The notes under the pieces: generated by a model
Database searches by the model: none
What the model was told of the DNA's origin: nothing
The model's input: the letters and a program-made list of their open reading frames with translations, nothing else
Assembly: GCF_030733425.1 (NCBI RefSeq)
Contig: NZ_JASHIZ010000005.1
Coordinates: 1 to 64,000 of the forward strand
DNA length: 64,000 nt
Reading direction: 5' to 3'
Source of the DNA: Roseovarius sp. MMSF_3350
GTDB lineage: Bacteria; Pseudomonadota; Alphaproteobacteria; Rhodobacterales; Rhodobacteraceae
Translations under genes and position numbers: made by a program
Shown: in pieces, positions 45,134 to 53,718 of the stretch
Layout of the letters: each line of letters begins with the position of its first letter
How positions within the stretch are numbered: the first letter of the stretch is position 1

Positions 45134-46056
45134 ACCCGGACCTCCTCATCATAGGGATCTGTCGTGTCGATTTCCTGCGGCAGGATCGCGCGGATCGCCA
45201 CCTCTTCGCTCGCCATGGCAATCAGGTCGTCGGATTCGTAAAGAACCAGCGGTTTCGCCGCCATCGTGTCCTTCGCCATGCCCAGTTGGTCCTTGGTGGC
45301 CACCAGGTAGGTGAACACCCCGTCGATCTCCTCGATCGACTTGCGCAGGCTTTCCTCCAGCGTGATGCCGTTGGCCAGGTTATGCGCGGTATAGACCGCC
45401 AGCAGCTCGCTGTCGCAGTTCGACATGAACCGGTGGCCCTTGCGCTCCATTTCGCGGCGCATGATCCAGTAATTCGTGATCTGGCCGTTATGCACCACGC
45501 TCACGTCGTTATAGGGAAACGCCCAGTAGGGGTGCGCCGACTTGATGTCGACATCCGATTCCGTGGCCATCCGCGTGTGCCCGATGGCATGCGTGCCCTT
45601 GAAATCGTTCAGCCCATAGGCTTTCGACACCACCGACGCATCGCCCAGGTCCTTGATCAGCTCCAGCCCATTGCCCATCGACAGGATCTCGATCCCGTCG
45701 GTTTCCTCGATATGCTCGGCCATCTCGCCGACATTGTCGGCCCCGCTGAACACGTAGCGCAGCGCGTATTCCAGCGGCGCTTCCTTGGACTTGATCTTGG
45801 CGCCATGCTCTTCCATGACCTGCTCGACATAGGCGATCCGGTCCTCGATCACCTTGTGAACGCCGCGGCCCTTTTCCATGTCCTCGGCCTCGGCCACCTT
45901 GAGGCGCATGATGTAATCGCCCTCGGTCGGTTCACCGTATACCGCGTAGCCGGTGCTGTCCGGCCCCCGGTGCTTGAGCGCCAGCAGCATCGAGGTCATC
46001 TCCGACCCCACGTCGCTGCTCTTGCCCTTGTAGATTAGTCCAGCAATTCCACACAT
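45121..46056 (-). CDS. Class II glutamine amidotransferase (GlxB)
   Basis: 311 aa Ntn-hydrolase. The nucleophile is Cys2 after Met removal (MCGIAGLIYKGKSS). Other motifs: LKHRGPDSTGYAV, IGHTRMATES and VVHNGQITNYW. It releases ammonia from glutamine for the GlxC/GlxD partners, and equals the amidotransferase domain of glutamate synthase or MgsA. It lies 80 bases after the glutamine-synthetase gene. Confidence 0.92.
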   Translation of the reverse strand: MCGIAGLIYKGKSSDVGSEMTSMLLALKHRGPDSTGYAVYGEPTEGDYIMRLKVAEAEDMEKGRGVHKVIEDRIAYVEQVMEEHGAKIKSKEAPLEYALRYVFSGADNVGEMAEHIEETDGIEILSMGNGLELIKDLGDASVVSKAYGLNDFKGTHAIGHTRMATESDVDIKSAHPYWAFPYNDVSVVHNGQITNYWIMRREMERKGHRFMSNCDSELLAVYTAHNLANGITLEESLRKSIEEIDGVFTYLVATKDQLGMAKDTMAAKPLVLYESDDLIAMASEEVAIRAILPQEIDTTDPYDEEVRVWQA

Positions 46057-46136
46057 CGCGAAACGCCTCCTCTGGGTTGCATAGTCGTTAGATCGGCGGC
46101 GGGCTCCTCAACCCGCCGCCAGACGCATGGGGTGCC

Positions 46137-47615
46137 TCAGGGCAGACACTCCATGTACGTGTCCTTGTCCCAGTCCGTCACGGTAGACATGAACCGGGCG
46201 TATTCGTCGTGCTTGTACTCGTCGTAAAGCCGGTACATCTCGCCGGGCATCCCGCGCTGAACGACCTCATCGTTCTTCAAGAAGTCCAGCGCCTCGCCGA
46301 GCGACATCGGAAGCTTCTTGACCTGCTTGCCGGCCTCGATCGCGGCGTAGATGTTGCGCTCCTCGGGCGCGCCCGGGTCCAGCTTGTTGTCGATGCCGTC
46401 ATCCATCGCCGCCAGCAGGGTCGAGCCCATCAGGTACGGGTTCACCATGCTGTCGACCGAGCGGTACTCGAACCGCCCCGGCGCCGACACGCGCAGGCCG
46501 GTGGTGCGGTTCTGGAAGCCCCAGTCGGCAAAGACCGGCGCCCAGAAGCCCGTGTCCCACAGACGGCGATAGGAGTTCACCGTCGAACAGCCCACCGCGG
46601 TCAGCGCCTGCAGGTGATGCACCACGCCGCCGATCGCCTCGAGGCCTTCCTTGCCAGGCATCTGCGGGTCGTCGTCATCGGGCATGAACGTGTTCTCGCC
46701 GCCCTTGACGTACATGTAGTTCTCTTTCATCCCCGGCAGGTCCTTGGGGTCGTTGCCGCACTTGACGAACTCGTCCTCGCCGCCGCGCCACAGGCTCATG
46801 TTGTGGTGGCAACCGCTCGCCGACACGCCCATGAACGGCTTGGTCATGAAGCAGGCGAAAATGCCGTTCTCGCGCGCGACCTGCGCACAGATCTGGCGAT
46901 AGGTGGTCAGACGGTCCGCGTTGCGCAGCACGTCGTCGAACATCCAGTTCAGCTCCAGCTGGCCGGGCGCGTCCTCGTGGTCGCCCTGGATCATGTCCAG
47001 GCCCATCTGCCGCGCATAGCGGATCACCTGCATGGAGACAGGCCGCAGGCTCTCGAACTGGTCGATGTGATAGCAGTAGGGCTTGGAGAAGCCGTCGCGC
47101 GGCTTGCCGTTCTCATCGAACTTCAGCCACATCATTTCCGGCTCGGTCCCGATCCGAAGGCTCCGGCCATGCTTCTTCTTGAAGTCCTCGTGCATCCGCC
47201 GCAGGTTGCCCCGGCAATCCGAGGTCAGAAAGCCGCCCGGATTTTCCTTTTCCTCGCGGTTGCGGAACAGCGTGCAGTAGAACCGGCCGATCGTCGGCGC
47301 CCACGGCAACTGCATGAAGGTTTCCGGCTCGGGGATGCCCACCAGCTCGGCCGCTTCCGGGCCATAGCCCAGGTAGTCGCCCGCGCGGTTGGTAAACAGG
47401 TTCACGGTGGCGCCATAGACCAGTTGAAAGCCCTTCTTCGCGACGGTTTCCCAGTGATCGGCAGGAATGCCCTTGCCCATGATCTTGCCGGTCACCGACA
47501 CGAATTGCAGATAAAGGTACTCGATGCCCTTCGCATCGATCATCTTGCGGACTTCTTTGATTTTCTCGTCGCGCCCGGGGGCCTCGACAAATTTCTCAAG
47601 ATCCATTTCAGCCAC
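46137..47615 (-). CDS. Glutamine synthetase family protein (GlnT/GmaS-like)
   Basis: 492 aa ATP-dependent amide ligase. Conserved sites: RIGTEPEMMWL (metal Glu pair), QGDHEDAPGQLELNW, KPFMGVSASGCHHNMSL (ATP/metal His), TVNSYRRLWDTGFWAPV and FEYRSVDSMVNPYLMG. It is longer than typical GmaS or type III GlnT (about 440 aa), with an insertion around NTFMPDDDDPQMPG. First gene of the operon with GlxBCD, which fits gamma-glutamylamide formation followed by glutamate-type transfer. Methylamine as substrate is possible but unproven. Confidence 0.88.
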   Translation of the reverse strand: MAEMDLEKFVEAPGRDEKIKEVRKMIDAKGIEYLYLQFVSVTGKIMGKGIPADHWETVAKKGFQLVYGATVNLFTNRAGDYLGYGPEAAELVGIPEPETFMQLPWAPTIGRFYCTLFRNREEKENPGGFLTSDCRGNLRRMHEDFKKKHGRSLRIGTEPEMMWLKFDENGKPRDGFSKPYCYHIDQFESLRPVSMQVIRYARQMGLDMIQGDHEDAPGQLELNWMFDDVLRNADRLTTYRQICAQVARENGIFACFMTKPFMGVSASGCHHNMSLWRGGEDEFVKCGNDPKDLPGMKENYMYVKGGENTFMPDDDDPQMPGKEGLEAIGGVVHHLQALTAVGCSTVNSYRRLWDTGFWAPVFADWGFQNRTTGLRVSAPGRFEYRSVDSMVNPYLMGSTLLAAMDDGIDNKLDPGAPEERNIYAAIEAGKQVKKLPMSLGEALDFLKNDEVVQRGMPGEMYRLYDEYKHDEYARFMSTVTDWDKDTYMECLP

Positions 47616-47796
47616 GGTTCAGCTCCCTGATGTTGTGCCGCCTTGCTTCGGTCTGGGACCAAGAAGCGGCTGGTATTTTAGGTGGCATGGGCAGGCATCG
47701 CGATACCGCCCAGCCCCTTCACGATTCCGAGGCTCAATCCAAAAGTCAACCGAATTTGATCCAAACATGCAGATTTTGCTGGAAATGGCCGCTATA

Positions 47797-47814
47797 TGGT
47801 ATATAATTGGTCCA
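47797..47814 (+). promoter_or_regulatory. Candidate promoter/operator for GntR regulator
   Basis: A TATAAT -10 match (47802-47807) lies inside an imperfect dyad, TGG-N12-CCA, that also contains TGGTCCA. It is 19 bases before the regulator's GTG and in the divergent gap to the glutamine-synthetase gene. No well-spaced -35 is evident. Autoregulation is inferred. Confidence 0.35.
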
Positions 47815-47832
47815 GTTAACGGAGGAATCACA

Positions 47833-48516
47833 GTGGGTGACGCACAAAGAATGGGCGCGGCCGATATCGCCGGCCTCATCCGGCGCGAAATTTCCAAGGG
47901 CACGCTGCAACAGCATGACCGCCTGCCGCCCGAACGGGTGCTGGCCGATACCTACGGCGCCGCGCGCGGCACCGTGCGCAAGGCGCTCATGCAATTGGAA
48001 TCCGAAGGTTTTGTCGAGATCCGGCCGGGCAGCGGCACCTATGTTCTGCACAAGACCGAGACGGCGGCGGCCAGCGCCATCGACAATGCCACGCCGCTGG
48101 AATTGATGGATGCCCGATTCGCGCTCGAGCCGCACAGCTGCCGCCTGTCGGTCCTGCACGGCCGCCACGCCGATTTCGACCGGATGGAGGCTCTGTGCGA
48201 GCAGATGGAGGCCAGTCTCGATGACCCCGCCGCGTTCTCCGAGGCCGACACGCAGTTTCACCGCGCCATCGCCGACAGCACCCGCAACGGCCTTCTGGTG
48301 TGGATCCTGACCCAGATCGGCAGCGTCCGCGGCCAGGACGACTGGACCCGCATGCGCCGCCTGACGCTGGATGAGCCGACGATCACCACCTATAACACCC
48401 AGCACCGCCAGATCCTCGACGCCCTGCGCGCCCGCGAACCCGAACGCGCCGCGACCATCATGAAGGAACACCTGGAAACCGCCCGCCTGTCCCTCACGCG
48501 CGCATCGGAAACCTGA
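47833..48516 (+). CDS. GntR/FadR-type regulator of the GS-Glx operon
   Basis: 227 aa, GTG start chosen for GGAGG seven bases upstream. Winged HTH (about 10-75; RLPPERVLADTYGAARGTVRKAL) and FCD effector domain with metal-binding histidines (EADTQFHRAIADST, YNTQHRQILDAL). Divergent from the glutamine-synthetase-like gene with 217 bases between them, so it is the obvious candidate regulator of that operon. Confidence 0.88.
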   Translation: MGDAQRMGAADIAGLIRREISKGTLQQHDRLPPERVLADTYGAARGTVRKALMQLESEGFVEIRPGSGTYVLHKTETAAASAIDNATPLELMDARFALEPHSCRLSVLHGRHADFDRMEALCEQMEASLDDPAAFSEADTQFHRAIADSTRNGLLVWILTQIGSVRGQDDWTRMRRLTLDEPTITTYNTQHRQILDALRAREPERAATIMKEHLETARLSLTRASET

Positions 48517-48520
48517 TACC

Positions 48521-48544
48521 CGTCCCGGGCCTGACCCGGGACCT
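48521..48544. repeat. 24-base palindromic repeat, copy 2
   Basis: Identical to 16664-16687 (GTCCCGGG and CCCGGGAC arms). It starts 4 bases after the regulator's stop codon. Confidence 0.75.
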
Positions 48545-48572
48545 CACGCTGCAAAAGCCCATCGCCAACCGC

Positions 48573-48635
48573 GTAGGGTGGGTAAAAACCCACCTTTGGT
48601 GGATGAAAACCCACCTCTGGTGGGTGCAAACCCAC
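48573..48635. repeat. GTAGGGTGGG repeat, tandem triple form
   Basis: A 63-base block with three successive hairpin units, each a GGTGGR / CCCAC pair (GTAGGGTGGGTAAAAACCC, then TGGATGAAAACCCACC, then TGGTGGGTGCAAACCCAC). This is the longest member of the family in the window. Confidence 0.85.
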
Positions 48636-48650
48636 GGGCCGCAACGCCCT

Positions 48651-49202
48651 CTACTTCTCGTAAAGCCGCGCCATCTCGTCCCCGAAATACCTGTCGAACG
48701 CCTCGGGCGGCAACCACCCCACCGGCGCATCCTCCAGCTTCTGCCCCAGGAACAGCTTCACCGCCGCCACCGCGTGCCAACTCTGGCTGCCCGCCGCGTG
48801 ATAGGGCCGCATCGGCACATAGGTTCCGTCCGTCAGGCGCAAATGCGGCCGGTCGATCCCGCTATCCGTGCCCTGGGCGCCCACCGTGCCGATCACGGCG
48901 GTTTCGACGTCACTCAACCGCCATTCCCATTCCTCGGCACCCTTGCGGTCCGTCACCGTCAGATGCACCCGGTCCGCCGCCCGGTCGAAGACCAGCACGG
49001 ATCGCATCTTGCTGCGCTTCCAGTAGACCACCATCACGACGATCAGCACCGCTCCCGGCAACAGCAATTCGGGAAAGCCCTCCCACGCCATGAAGAGGCT
49101 CATGCCCGCCACGAACACGCCGGCCAGCGTCAACCCCAGCTTCTTGTCCGCCTGCTCATCGACCAGGGTCAGGGTGGTATCGGTCTTGTCCTCGATCCGC
49201 AT
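48651..49202 (-). CDS. Membrane-anchored hypothetical protein, 183 aa
   Basis: Start at ATG 49202. Two adjacent hydrophobic helices (LGLTLAVFVAGMSLF-like segment and LLLPGAVLIVVMVVYW, about 20-62) precede a soluble beta-rich domain with VLVFDRAADRVHLTVTD and LRLTDGTYVPMRPYH, then a C-terminal helix (VAAVKLFLGQKL). It resembles bacterial PH-like membrane proteins in layout only; no family is recognised. Confidence 0.65.
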   Translation of the reverse strand: MRIEDKTDTTLTLVDEQADKKLGLTLAGVFVAGMSLFMAWEGFPELLLPGAVLIVVMVVYWKRSKMRSVLVFDRAADRVHLTVTDRKGAEEWEWRLSDVETAVIGTVGAQGTDSGIDRPHLRLTDGTYVPMRPYHAAGSQSWHAVAAVKLFLGQKLEDAPVGWLPPEAFDRYFGDEMARLYEK

Positions 49203-49240
49203 CCACCGACGATGCCCCGCGCCCCGGAGTCCGTCAATAC

Positions 49241-49264
49241 TACGTTGGGTGGGTGAAAACCCAC
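49241..49264. repeat. GTAGGGTGGG-family repeat, diverged copy
   Basis: TACGTTGGGTGGGTGAAAAC followed by CCAC. One base differs from the family start, but the hairpin is retained. It lies in the 183-base gap upstream of the 183-aa hypothetical gene. Confidence 0.7.
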
Positions 49265-49385
49265 ACGTCCCACCGCACGCCGCATTAACGCCCCGGCCTG
49301 CCGACGTCTCCACCGCCGCGATACCACCCGGATACCGACGCAGGTACCGATGTCCGAAATCAGCAAAACAAGGCCGTTAACCTTT

Positions 49386-50333
49386 TCACTCGCGCCAGTC
49401 GAAGAACCCCGGCCCCGCGCGCTCCAGCAGCCCCCGCGCCAGCGCGTCGCCCAGCTTGGCCCCGTCCTCGACGGGCGCCTCGCCCTCGTCGCTCAGGCTC
49501 TCGCTGCCATCGGGCCGCAGCACCTCGCCGCGCAGCCGGATCGTGTCGCCCTGCAACTCCGCCAGCCCGGCAATCGGCGTCTCGCAGGACCCGTCCAGCG
49601 TCGCCAGAAAGGCCCGCTCCGCCGCCAGCCGCTTGCCCGTCTCGACGTCATGGATCGCCGCCAGCATTTCTGCCGCGCGGCTGTCATCCGCACGCCGCTC
49701 GATCCCGATCGCCCCCTGCGCCACGGCGGGCAGCATGTCATCGGTATCCACCGCGCCCACCGCCACCTCGGGCTGTCCCAGCCGGTTCAGCCCGGCCATG
49801 GCCAGAAAGGTGCATTCCGCCACGCCGTCATCCAGTTTCTTCAATCTTGTCTGTACGTTACCGCGAAACTCCACCACCTGAAGATGCGGAAACTTCACCA
49901 GCACCTGCGCCTTGCGCCGCAGGCTCGACGTGCCCACCTTGGCGCCCTCGGGCAGGCCCGCCAGCCCCTCGTAGCGCGGCGACACGAAGGCATCGCGCAC
50001 GTCCTCGCGCGGCAGGTACGTGTCCAGCATCAGCCCCTCGGGCTGCAACACCGGCATGTCCTTCATCGAGTGTACCGCGATGTCGATCTCGCCCGACAGC
50101 ATCGCCTCCTCGATCTCGCGGGTGAACAGACCCTTGCCCCCGATTTCCTTCAAAGGCCGGTCGATCACCCGGTCGCCCGTGGTCTTGATCACCACGATCT
50201 GGAACGCCTCGTGCGGCAGGTCGAACGCGTCCGCCAGCCGGTCGCGCGTCTCGTTCGCCTGGGCCAGCGCAAGCGGGGAACCTCGTGTGCCGATCTTCAG
50301 CGGCGCGGCGGGGGTGGGCATCGTCACTGTCAT
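49386..50333 (-). CDS. hemC: Porphobilinogen deaminase
   Basis: Makes hydroxymethylbilane in heme synthesis, 315 aa. Motifs: IGTRGSPLALAQA, SMKDMPVLQPEGL, TSSLRRKAQVL and the dipyrromethane-cofactor Cys in ATLDGSCETPIAGLA. ATG at 50333, with an alternative in frame at 50321. Divergent from hemE with 93 bases between, a common Rhodobacteraceae arrangement. Confidence 0.96.
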   Translation of the reverse strand: MTVTMPTPAAPLKIGTRGSPLALAQANETRDRLADAFDLPHEAFQIVVIKTTGDRVIDRPLKEIGGKGLFTREIEEAMLSGEIDIAVHSMKDMPVLQPEGLMLDTYLPREDVRDAFVSPRYEGLAGLPEGAKVGTSSLRRKAQVLVKFPHLQVVEFRGNVQTRLKKLDDGVAECTFLAMAGLNRLGQPEVAVGAVDTDDMLPAVAQGAIGIERRADDSRAAEMLAAIHDVETGKRLAAERAFLATLDGSCETPIAGLAELQGDTIRLRGEVLRPDGSESLSDEGEAPVEDGAKLGDALARGLLERAGPGFFDWRE

Positions 50334-50426
50334 GCAGACGGTCTAGACGTGTAAATCTGGGCTGACAAGTTTTGGTTGACTTTCCAAGGCTCAAAGCGGA
50401 CCAAACCACCAAAAGGGAGACCGCAC

Positions 50427-51461
50427 ATGGCGCCAAAGAAAACCATTCTCAAGGCCCTCGCCGGCGAGACGCAGGCAACGCCGCCGATCTGGATGATGCG
50501 CCAGGCCGGGCGCTATTTGCCCGAATATCGCGCCACGCGCGAAAAGGCCGGGGATTTCCTGTCGCTGTGCTACAACCCCGATCTGGCCACTGAGGTCACG
50601 CTGCAACCCATCCGCCGCTACGGCTTTGACGGGGCAATCCTTTTCGCCGATATCCTGCTGGTCCCGCAGGCGCTCGGCGCCGACCTGTGGTTCGTCACCG
50701 GCGAGGGCCCGCGCCTGTCGACCATCACGTCCCAGGCGGATTTCGACAAGCTTGGCCCCGCCGACGAGGTGCACGAAACCCTGAACCCCATTTACCAGAC
50801 CGTCCGCAACCTTTCGGGCGCCCTGCCCCCCGAGACCACGCTCATCGGCTTTGCCGGCGCCCCCTGGACCGTCGCTACCTACATGATCGCCGGCCGCGGC
50901 ACGCCCGACCAGGGCCCCGCCCACGCGCTCAAATCCGAAAACCGCCCGCTCTTCGAGGCGCTGATGGAACGTATCACCGAAGCAACCATCCAATACCTCT
51001 CGGCCCAGATCGACGCCGGCGCCGAGGCGGTAAAAGTCTTCGACAGCTGGGCCGGCTCCCTCAAAGGCCAGGATTTCGAAGATTTCGCGGTGGCGCCGAC
51101 CCGCCGCATCATCTCGGCGCTCAAGGAAAAACACCCCGGCATCCCCGTCATCGCCTTTCCCCGCGAAGCCGGCGACGGCTATATCGGCTTCCACGAAAAG
51201 ACCGGCGCAGACTGCGTCGCCATCGACAATTCCGTGAGCCCCGACTGGGCCGCCGAACACGTGCAAAAGGACGGCTGCGTGCAGGGCAACCTCGCCTCGT
51301 CCCACATGGTCACCGGCGGCGACGACCTGGTGCGCGAAACCCGCGCCGTGGTTGAGGCGTTCCGCGGCGGCCCGCACATCTTCAACCTCGGCCACGGCAT
51401 CACCCCGGATGCCGACCCCGACAACGTGCAACTGATGATCGACACGGTGCGCAGCACCTGA
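50427..51461 (+). CDS. hemE: Uroporphyrinogen decarboxylase
   Basis: Decarboxylates uroporphyrinogen III to coproporphyrinogen III, 344 aa. Signatures: [42 protein letters not shown] and [16 protein letters not shown]. Start at ATG 50427 with AGGGAGA upstream. Divergent from hemC and followed by a paired-hairpin element. Confidence 0.97.
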   Translation: MAPKKTILKALAGETQATPPIWMMRQAGRYLPEYRATREKAGDFLSLCYNPDLATEVTLQPIRRYGFDGAILFADILLVPQALGADLWFVTGEGPRLSTITSQADFDKLGPADEVHETLNPIYQTVRNLSGALPPETTLIGFAGAPWTVATYMIAGRGTPDQGPAHALKSENRPLFEALMERITEATIQYLSAQIDAGAEAVKVFDSWAGSLKGQDFEDFAVAPTRRIISALKEKHPGIPVIAFPREAGDGYIGFHEKTGADCVAIDNSVSPDWAAEHVQKDGCVQGNLASSHMVTGGDDLVRETRAVVEAFRGGPHIFNLGHGITPDADPDNVQLMIDTVRST

Positions 51462-51470
51462 CCTCAGGGA

Positions 51471-51515
51471 CGTTTTCTTGGAAAGAAAACGCCCCGAAAT
51501 CTTTTCAAGATTTCG
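51471..51515 (+). terminator. Paired hairpins after hemE
   Basis: Two consecutive 9-bp stems with 3-base loops: CGTTTTCTT-GGA-AAGAAAACG (51471-51491) and CGAAATCTT-TTC-AAGATTTCG (51495-51515). There is no long T run. They probably end or stabilise the hemE transcript and separate it from dddP. Confidence 0.65.
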
Positions 51516-51609
51516 CCCCACCTGTCAGAAAGCGACCAAAAATCATGTCGCGTTCCGGCGGGCCGCCCCGTCGCGCCTCCGTCAAGCTGGCTTGAGGGAG
51601 GCCTGCCGG

Positions 51610-52953
51610 ATGAACATCCATCACCGCGACACGCGCAAGATCGACCCCACCCGTGGCCCCGTTCTGGGCGACAACACCCCCAACGACGCCGACCGGATCG
51701 AGATCGGACCCACCCAGCTGGCGTTCCGCGAATGGGAAGCCGCAGGCCTGCAGCTCCCCGACCTGCAAGCCATGCGCCGCTACCGCTGGCAGCGCCTGAC
51801 CCGCTTCATCCAGGACCGCGACTATGCCGGCCTCCTGGTCTTCGACCCGCTCAACATCCGCTACGCCACCGACTCGACCAACATGCAGCTCTGGAACACC
51901 CACAACCCGTTCCGCGCCCTGCTGGTCTGCGCCGACGGCTACATGGTGATGTGGGACTACAAGAACTCGCCGTTCCTCAGCACGTTCAACCCGCTGGTGC
52001 GCGAACAACGCTCCGGCGCCGACCTGTTCTATTTCGACCGGGGCGACAAGGTGGACGTGGCCGCCGACACCTTCTCGAACGAGGTGCGCGTACTGTTGAC
52101 GGAACGCGCTCCCGGCAACACCCGCCTCGCGGTGGACAAGATCATGCTGCACGGCCTTCGCGCACTCGAGGCTCAGGGCCTGCAGATCATGGAAGGCGAG
52201 GAGCTGACGGAGAAATGCCGCGCCGTGAAAGGCTCCGATGAAATCCTCGCCATGCGCTGCGCCTCTCACGCCTGCGAAACGGCGGTGGCGGAAATGGAGC
52301 ATTTCGCCCGGCTCAACGTGCCGCTAGGCCAGACCAGCGAAGACGACATCTGGGCCGTCCTGCACGCCGAGAACATCCGCCGTGGCGGCGAATGGATCGA
52401 AACCCGCCTGCTTGCCTCCGGCCCCCGCTCGAACCCGTGGTTCCAGGAATGCGGACCCCGCATCACGCAGCCCGACGAGATCATCTCGTTCGATACGGAT
52501 CTCGTCGGCAGCTACGGCATCTGCGTCGATATCTCGCGCAGCTGGTGGATCGGAGACCGCAAACCGCGCCCCGACATGATCTACGCCATGCAGCACGCGC
52601 ACGAGCACATCATGACCAACATGGAAATGCTCAGACCCGGCGTCTCGATTCCGGAACTGACAGCGGGCACCCATGTGCTCGACGACCGCTACCAGGCGCA
52701 GAAATACGGCTGCCTCATGCACGGCGTCGGCCTGTGTGACGAATGGCCCCTCGTGGCCTATCCCGATCAGGCCGTCCCCGGATCGTTCGATTACGTGCTG
52801 GAGCCGGGCATGACCCTCTGCGTCGAGGCGCTGGTGGGGGAGGTCGGTGGAGATTTCTCGATCAAGCTCGAAGATCAGGTGCTGATCACCGAGACGGGCT
52901 TTGAGAACCTGACGAAGTATCCCTTCGACGCCGCGCTGATGGGTCTTGCCTGA
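51610..52953 (+). CDS. dddP: DMSP lyase DddP
   Basis: Cleaves dimethylsulfoniopropionate to dimethyl sulfide and acrylate; an M24-metallopeptidase-fold enzyme, 447 aa. Every published DddP residue is at the published number: iron ligands Asp295, Asp297, Asp307, His371, Glu406, Glu421, plus catalytic Asp377 and Tyr366. N-terminal IDPTRGPVLG and IEIGPTQLAF are also DddP-specific and separate it from Xaa-Pro peptidases. Monocistronic between hemE and a convergent hypothetical. No acrylate or DMSP transport genes are adjacent. Confidence 0.96.
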   Translation: MNIHHRDTRKIDPTRGPVLGDNTPNDADRIEIGPTQLAFREWEAAGLQLPDLQAMRRYRWQRLTRFIQDRDYAGLLVFDPLNIRYATDSTNMQLWNTHNPFRALLVCADGYMVMWDYKNSPFLSTFNPLVREQRSGADLFYFDRGDKVDVAADTFSNEVRVLLTERAPGNTRLAVDKIMLHGLRALEAQGLQIMEGEELTEKCRAVKGSDEILAMRCASHACETAVAEMEHFARLNVPLGQTSEDDIWAVLHAENIRRGGEWIETRLLASGPRSNPWFQECGPRITQPDEIISFDTDLVGSYGICVDISRSWWIGDRKPRPDMIYAMQHAHEHIMTNMEMLRPGVSIPELTAGTHVLDDRYQAQKYGCLMHGVGLCDEWPLVAYPDQAVPGSFDYVLEPGMTLCVEALVGEVGGDFSIKLEDQVLITETGFENLTKYPFDAALMGLA

Positions 52954-53019
52954 TCGGGCTCGACAGTTCGTCGGCATCGGAACCCCAGCGACTTCACCCT
53001 GTCGCGAGCCAAGGCATTC

Positions 53020-53523
53020 TCAGGTTCCCCTGCAATTCGCCTCGAAGATTTCCGTCAACTTCAGGCGATCCCCGAACTCACGCAGCGCCATGTCGACGGC
53101 ACTCACCGCGCCCGTTGGCCCCTTGCCCGAACCCGCCAGCCGGATGCGCTCGGGCCCGCTCTGGCCTTCCAAGGTCACGACCCCGTCCAGCAAATGCCCC
53201 TCGAACCCGTGGCTGGTTTCCTCTTCCGGCACGATCGTCGCGGTCGCGGTCACCCGCCGCACCGTGACCTCCCGGCACTCCAGACGCGTCAGATGCTCCG
53301 ACACCCTTTGCGCGACCTCGCGCTCCAGGGCCGTGCCGCCGCCGTTTGCCATCGCGGGTCCGGTTGTCTCGGAGGCACCGTCTGTCTCTGGCGCCTCCGG
53401 ATCGACCGCGCCGCCAGGCTGCGACGTCATGAACGTGTCGCTCAGCGCGAACAACCCCACGCCCCCGCACCCAAGGGCAAGGACCAGGATGACCGACTTG
53501 GCGATCAGGAAATCGCTGGACAT
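53020..53523 (-). CDS. Single-pass membrane hypothetical protein, 167 aa
   Basis: Start at ATG 53523. One N-terminal helix (AKSVILVLALGCGGVGLFAL) is followed by a Gly/Asp/Pro linker (about 35-65) and a soluble domain about 65-167 with VAQRVSEHLTRLECREVTVRR, DGVVTLEGQSG and a C-terminal Cys. The soluble part resembles small periplasmic alpha/beta domains, but no family is recognised. Confidence 0.6.
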   Translation of the reverse strand: MSSDFLIAKSVILVLALGCGGVGLFALSDTFMTSQPGGAVDPEAPETDGASETTGPAMANGGGTALEREVAQRVSEHLTRLECREVTVRRVTATATIVPEEETSHGFEGHLLDGVVTLEGQSGPERIRLAGSGKGPTGAVSAVDMALREFGDRLKLTEIFEANCRGT

Positions 53524-53718
53524 TCCGGCGTCTATCACCTTCCAACCATGCCGCCACCATGGCACAGCCCAAGGGGAGGCGGCAACAAAACAGGGGCTCT
53601 GCCTCCCATATTGCTCTGCCCACGCCGCGGACAGCCTCACATTCCCGAGACGACCGTGAAACACACCTTACGCTTCGGCCCGGAACCGCCATCTTGAAAG
53701 CAACCGAGAGGATTTCCG

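Noticed and set aside
51610..52953. Xaa-Pro aminopeptidase annotation for the M24-fold protein
   Set aside because: The full set of DddP-specific residues and N-terminal motifs is present at the published numbering.
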